From contig NZ_JAQSLN010000003.1 in the NCBI RefSeq assembly GCF_028649655.1, positions 1,240,001-1,304,000 of the forward strand: a stretch of DNA of 64,000 bases, written 5' to 3'. Within the stretch, counting starts at the first letter, position 1. Each line of letters starts with the position of its first letter. The notes under the pieces were generated by a model. That model saw nothing but the letters and a program-made list of their open reading frames with translations, was not told where the DNA came from and searched no databases. Below are positions 61,513-64,000 of this stretch, in pieces. Source of the stretch: Halobacteriovorax sp. GB3 (GTDB lineage Bacteria > Bdellovibrionota > Bacteriovoracia > Bacteriovoracales > Bacteriovoracaceae). The position numbers were made by a program, and so were the translations under genes.

Positions 61513-62640
61513 TCAAACATAGACTCTCGGTACGCGCGCCGTTAGGTGTAGAAAAATTTCATAGGGGATGGTCCCCGTCTCATCTGAAAGTCGCATAATT
61601 GATTTTGGATCATTGGACCATATGACGAATTTATCATCTACTTTTAACTGGTCGTAGGCATCTTTATCAAAAACAATCTGGGCCATATCCATATTAACTC
61701 GACCAGTCACTTTTCCTTCATGACCTTTGTGCTCTAGAGTGGCCCCCATATAGCGTGTAGAAAAACCATCACCATAGCCTAGTGCTATGATTGCACACAG
61801 CCCGTCTTTAGAAACGGGAGTTGCTCCGTAACCAATAGGCTGACCCTTCTCAACAGGAAAGACTTTGATGATATAAGTTTCAAGACTTGAAATATTTCTT
61901 CCCGTCCACTTTGACAAATGGCGATAAGGCCCAATAAGTGATGTCGGTCCATACATCATCAGACCTGGACGAACGTGGGTATTATCAAGGCCAAAACCTT
62001 GCTCAATAGTTCCAGAATTTGAAAGAGATGTTCTCTCTAGTTCAATATTCGCATCGCTAAATGCTTTTTTAATTTCATTAAATTTTTCGCGTTGGAAAAT
62101 ATTTCTTTTATTCTTTTCCATTGAAAGAGAAGCCGAAGAGAGGTGCGACAAAAGGTGGTAAACACTCTTTCTCCCCTTTCTTTTTAGAAGATCTATAACC
62201 TCTTCAGTTCTTTCGTGATGAATCCCTAGACGATTCATTCCCGTATTAAACTTCAAACAAAGTGGGAAATTTTGAAAATCTTGATTATCTAAAACGTATC
62301 TTAAATCATCCATATTCGACAGAACTGGTATGATTCGACGATTGAGATAAATTTCAGAGCATTCTTTAAGACCGAGCTGAACGTCGGAAAAAACATAGAC
62401 TTCGAATTCGAGATCAAAGAGTTCGTCGCGAAGATTGAGCGCCTCACCTAAAGTGGCACATCCAAACTCTTTTATTCCAAGTTCTACAACTGCGAAGCGA
62501 ACGATAGGAAGAACTCCGTGCCCATAAGCATCGGCCTTCACCATGAAGAGGACTTCGTTATTAGGACAAATTTCTTTTAACTTTTTATAATTATCAGCAA
62601 GGACACCTAAGTCCACTAGCATTCTGCTTCTAAATCGCAT
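61513..62640 (-). CDS. alr: Alanine racemase
   Basis: Makes D-alanine for peptidoglycan. 375 residues, PLP enzyme of fold type III. The PLP Lys lies in FMVKADAYGHG near residue 35; RPGLMMYGP and YGATPVSKDG follow, and the second base region reads IIALGYGDGFSTRYM (catalytic Tyr) with GRVNMDMAQI. Full length. AGGA precedes the ATG, six bases after the gene upstream. The 137 bases after it hold no gene and no obvious terminator. Confidence 0.94.
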   Translation of the reverse strand: MRFRSRMLVDLGVLADNYKKLKEICPNNEVLFMVKADAYGHGVLPIVRFAVVELGIKEFGCATLGEALNLRDELFDLEFEVYVFSDVQLGLKECSEIYLNRRIIPVLSNMDDLRYVLDNQDFQNFPLCLKFNTGMNRLGIHHERTEEVIDLLKRKGRKSVYHLLSHLSSASLSMEKNKRNIFQREKFNEIKKAFSDANIELERTSLSNSGTIEQGFGLDNTHVRPGLMMYGPTSLIGPYRHLSKWTGRNISSLETYIIKVFPVEKGQPIGYGATPVSKDGLCAIIALGYGDGFSTRYMGATLEHKGHEGKVTGRVNMDMAQIVFDKDAYDQLKVDDKFVIWSNDPKSIMRLSDETGTIPYEIFLHLTARVPRVYV

Positions 62641-62646
62641 GCGATC

Positions 62647-64000
62647 CTAAATTGTTAAATCCGGAGCATCTCCCCAGATAATTTGTTTTGTCTTTTCTTT
62701 CTTTTCTTCAGCAATCATTTGGTTGGCCATTGTAAACTCTAGCCCATCCATCAATTGAAAATATGCTTTAGAAGAAATCGGAGACATTCTAAGCATCGGT
62801 TTCAAAGACTGTACTAATACGAGATCAGTTTCTTCGAAAAAACGCCAGAAAGGATAGCGCCCAATAAGTCCTTTCACAAGCTTAAACGCATCTTCACTGT
62901 AATTTTCATTCACGAGAAGACCCATGTTTTGAACACCCATTGAAACAATTCTTAGTGAGTCAATTTGTAAGTGATCAAGTCTAGCAACAAAGTCCGCGTG
63001 AAACTCTTTCCAGTAAAAACGCACATTTTTTTGTGAGCGAATATAGTCGATAAGATCAGAGAAATCGATATTCATCAAGGCCACATCGCCTTTCAATAAA
63101 TTACTTGGAAGAACTTTATCTCCAGGAAGTTTACCAAAAGCATGAGAATCGAGAGTGCTCATTAACTCCCATGGATTTAAAAAGATTCCCTTAGATAAAT
63201 TGCGTGGGTTTTCTTTAAGTTTATGGTGCTCACAAACTCCACTTAAGTAGCGCTCAAAGAGATCCCAATTGAAATGATTGAGCATTTGCTCATCTTCACA
63301 TTGGATAAACATGAGCATATCTGGGTTTTTCTTCATTCCCATTATATTGAGACAAATAAGGTTTTCACCCATGAGATCAAAGGCCACTTGTGAAGCGAGA
63401 TTTTGTGCGAAACCTTCAATACCATTTTTACAAAGTTGCCCTAGCCAAAGAGAAGGAATTGAAAAATACTTATCGCTACTTCCCTCTAGACCAACAAGTT
63501 TTTTTCCATTCGCTGATAATTCAAAGCAAGTATACTGTTCAATCTCATCATACTTAGAAAAAACTCTTTCAATTGAACTAATAAAAGATTCATCATTTCT
63601 CGATTTCTCAAAATCCTCACTCATGCGATAAAGAAGATCGTTGTAGTGATTCATTTCTTGGAAACGTTGATTGGCCATAACAACGCGCTCAACTTTCGTA
63701 TCAACATCTTTAGTTAAGGCCTTAAGCGTTTCATTTTCTCTATCGAGTTTATAAAAATGATTCACTCTTTTTAAGAGTGCTTTAATCTGATCAGAGTATC
63801 CGAGCTCATTTTTAATAAAGCCCAAACTTAAGCAATCAAAAGCTTGTTTCATAAGGGCCTGTGTTTCGTCTGTGTAATAGAAAACAAGTGGAAGTTCATC
63901 ATTTTGAACAAAGGGATGGGCCGCAAGAAATAACTCTCCATCACTCATCATTTTAACATCAACAACACTTAGAGATGGAACGTCATGAATAATCCCATTC
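62647..64000 (-). CDS. Receiver-like protein with a large unrecognised C-terminal part (runs off the window)
   Basis: The frame continues to the window edge through 63999, so the beginning is missing; an ATG at 63951 is internal. The visible N-terminal part fits a receiver domain from its phospho-Asp onward: LSVVDVKMMSDGEL (Asp in VVDV), LVFYYTDET (Thr position) and GFIKNEL (conserved Lys). A coiled coil follows (about 75-110), then a domain of about 300 residues with a GAF-like plan (DESFISSIERVF, ICLNIMGMKK) and no catalytic motif I know. The output is unknown. Its stop is six bases before alr, an unlikely functional link. Confidence 0.65.
   Translation of the reverse strand, partial: NGIIHDVPSLSVVDVKMMSDGELFLAAHPFVQNDELPLVFYYTDETQALMKQAFDCLSLGFIKNELGYSDQIKALLKRVNHFYKLDRENETLKALTKDVDTKVERVVMANQRFQEMNHYNDLLYRMSEDFEKSRNDESFISSIERVFSKYDEIEQYTCFELSANGKKLVGLEGSSDKYFSIPSLWLGQLCKNGIEGFAQNLASQVAFDLMGENLICLNIMGMKKNPDMLMFIQCEDEQMLNHFNWDLFERYLSGVCEHHKLKENPRNLSKGIFLNPWELMSTLDSHAFGKLPGDKVLPSNLLKGDVALMNIDFSDLIDYIRSQKNVRFYWKEFHADFVARLDHLQIDSLRIVSMGVQNMGLLVNENYSEDAFKLVKGLIGRYPFWRFFEETDLVLVQSLKPMLRMSPISSKAYFQLMDGLEFTMANQMIAEEKKEKTKQIIWGDAPDLTI

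Noticed and set aside
1-64000. Mobile elements, prophage, CRISPR arrays, tRNA or rRNA genes
   Set aside because: Looked for transposase or integrase motifs, terminal repeats, regular repeat-spacer units and cloverleaf or rRNA signatures; saw none.

Overview
The window comes from the chromosome of an AT-rich Gram-negative bacterium, by eye about 36-38% G+C. LPS and outer-membrane machinery is present: LapB, LptE, TolQ and an MlaD/F/E-type lipid transporter. Much of the rest codes for secreted proteins, lipoproteins, c-di-GMP proteins and a myxobacterial-style Ser/Thr kinase. With the FHA-GGDEF protein resembling Bdellovibrio DgcB, this best fits the Bdellovibrionota, probably a Bacteriovorax/Halobacteriovorax-like predator. 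That assignment is inferred from gene content; no 16S gene is present. Coding density is high and no gene-free stretch exceeds 300 bases. I saw no tRNA or rRNA gene, CRISPR array, prophage or insertion sequence.

Layout. 1-4.6 kb: minus-strand operon sppA - lapB - three envelope genes of unknown function - tolQ (cut by the window edge). 4.8-12.6 kb: a small secreted protein, rlmN, three tandem secreted YafD-like EEP-fold hydrolases, a CheX-like protein, a globin and a sensor histidine kinase. 12.6-24.5 kb: a GH35/42-like protein, two acyl-CoA dehydrogenases, a MurA-like enzyme with an apparent signal peptide, secreted proteins, a subtilisin-like protease and pgi. 24.6-31.8 kb: diguanylate cyclase - mutL - miaA, then ppsR - MgtE_N/CBS protein - Nramp-like transporter. 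31.8-41.3 kb: Ser/Thr kinase, lipoprotein, a hydrolase homologue lacking its nucleophile, GYF-PilZ protein, VWA lipoprotein, cyclic-nucleotide-binding-domain protein, thiolase and a secreted protein. 41.3-47.6 kb: five tandem paralogues of a secreted protein family I do not recognise. 47.7-64 kb: a histone-H1-like/zinc-motif protein, a beta-oxidation operon, rpsT, holA-lptE, dciA, an RNA-methylase-like gene, tsaC, a gene apparently split at an A10 tract, mlaD-mlaF-mlaE, alr and a receiver-domain protein.

The strongest candidate for an undescribed system is the five-gene array at 41264-47457. The genes lie head to tail, mostly with overlapping ends. Two of them are preceded by an almost identical 153-bp leader (2 differences) that contains a good sigma-54 (-24/-12) promoter match and an 11-bp inverted repeat. 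Next are: a gene whose frame breaks at an A10 tract and stays open in another frame for about 410 codons (cytoplasmic GYF domain, membrane helix, then a probable periplasmic domain); a MurA with all recognisable catalytic residues behind a signal-peptide-like N-terminus; a MutL without the usual endonuclease motif; and an Nramp-family transporter with altered metal-site motifs next to an MgtE_N/CBS protein.

Many gene starts were moved inward from the longest open frame because a Shine-Dalgarno sequence, signal peptide or stop-start overlap supports a later start. These choices are given in each entry.
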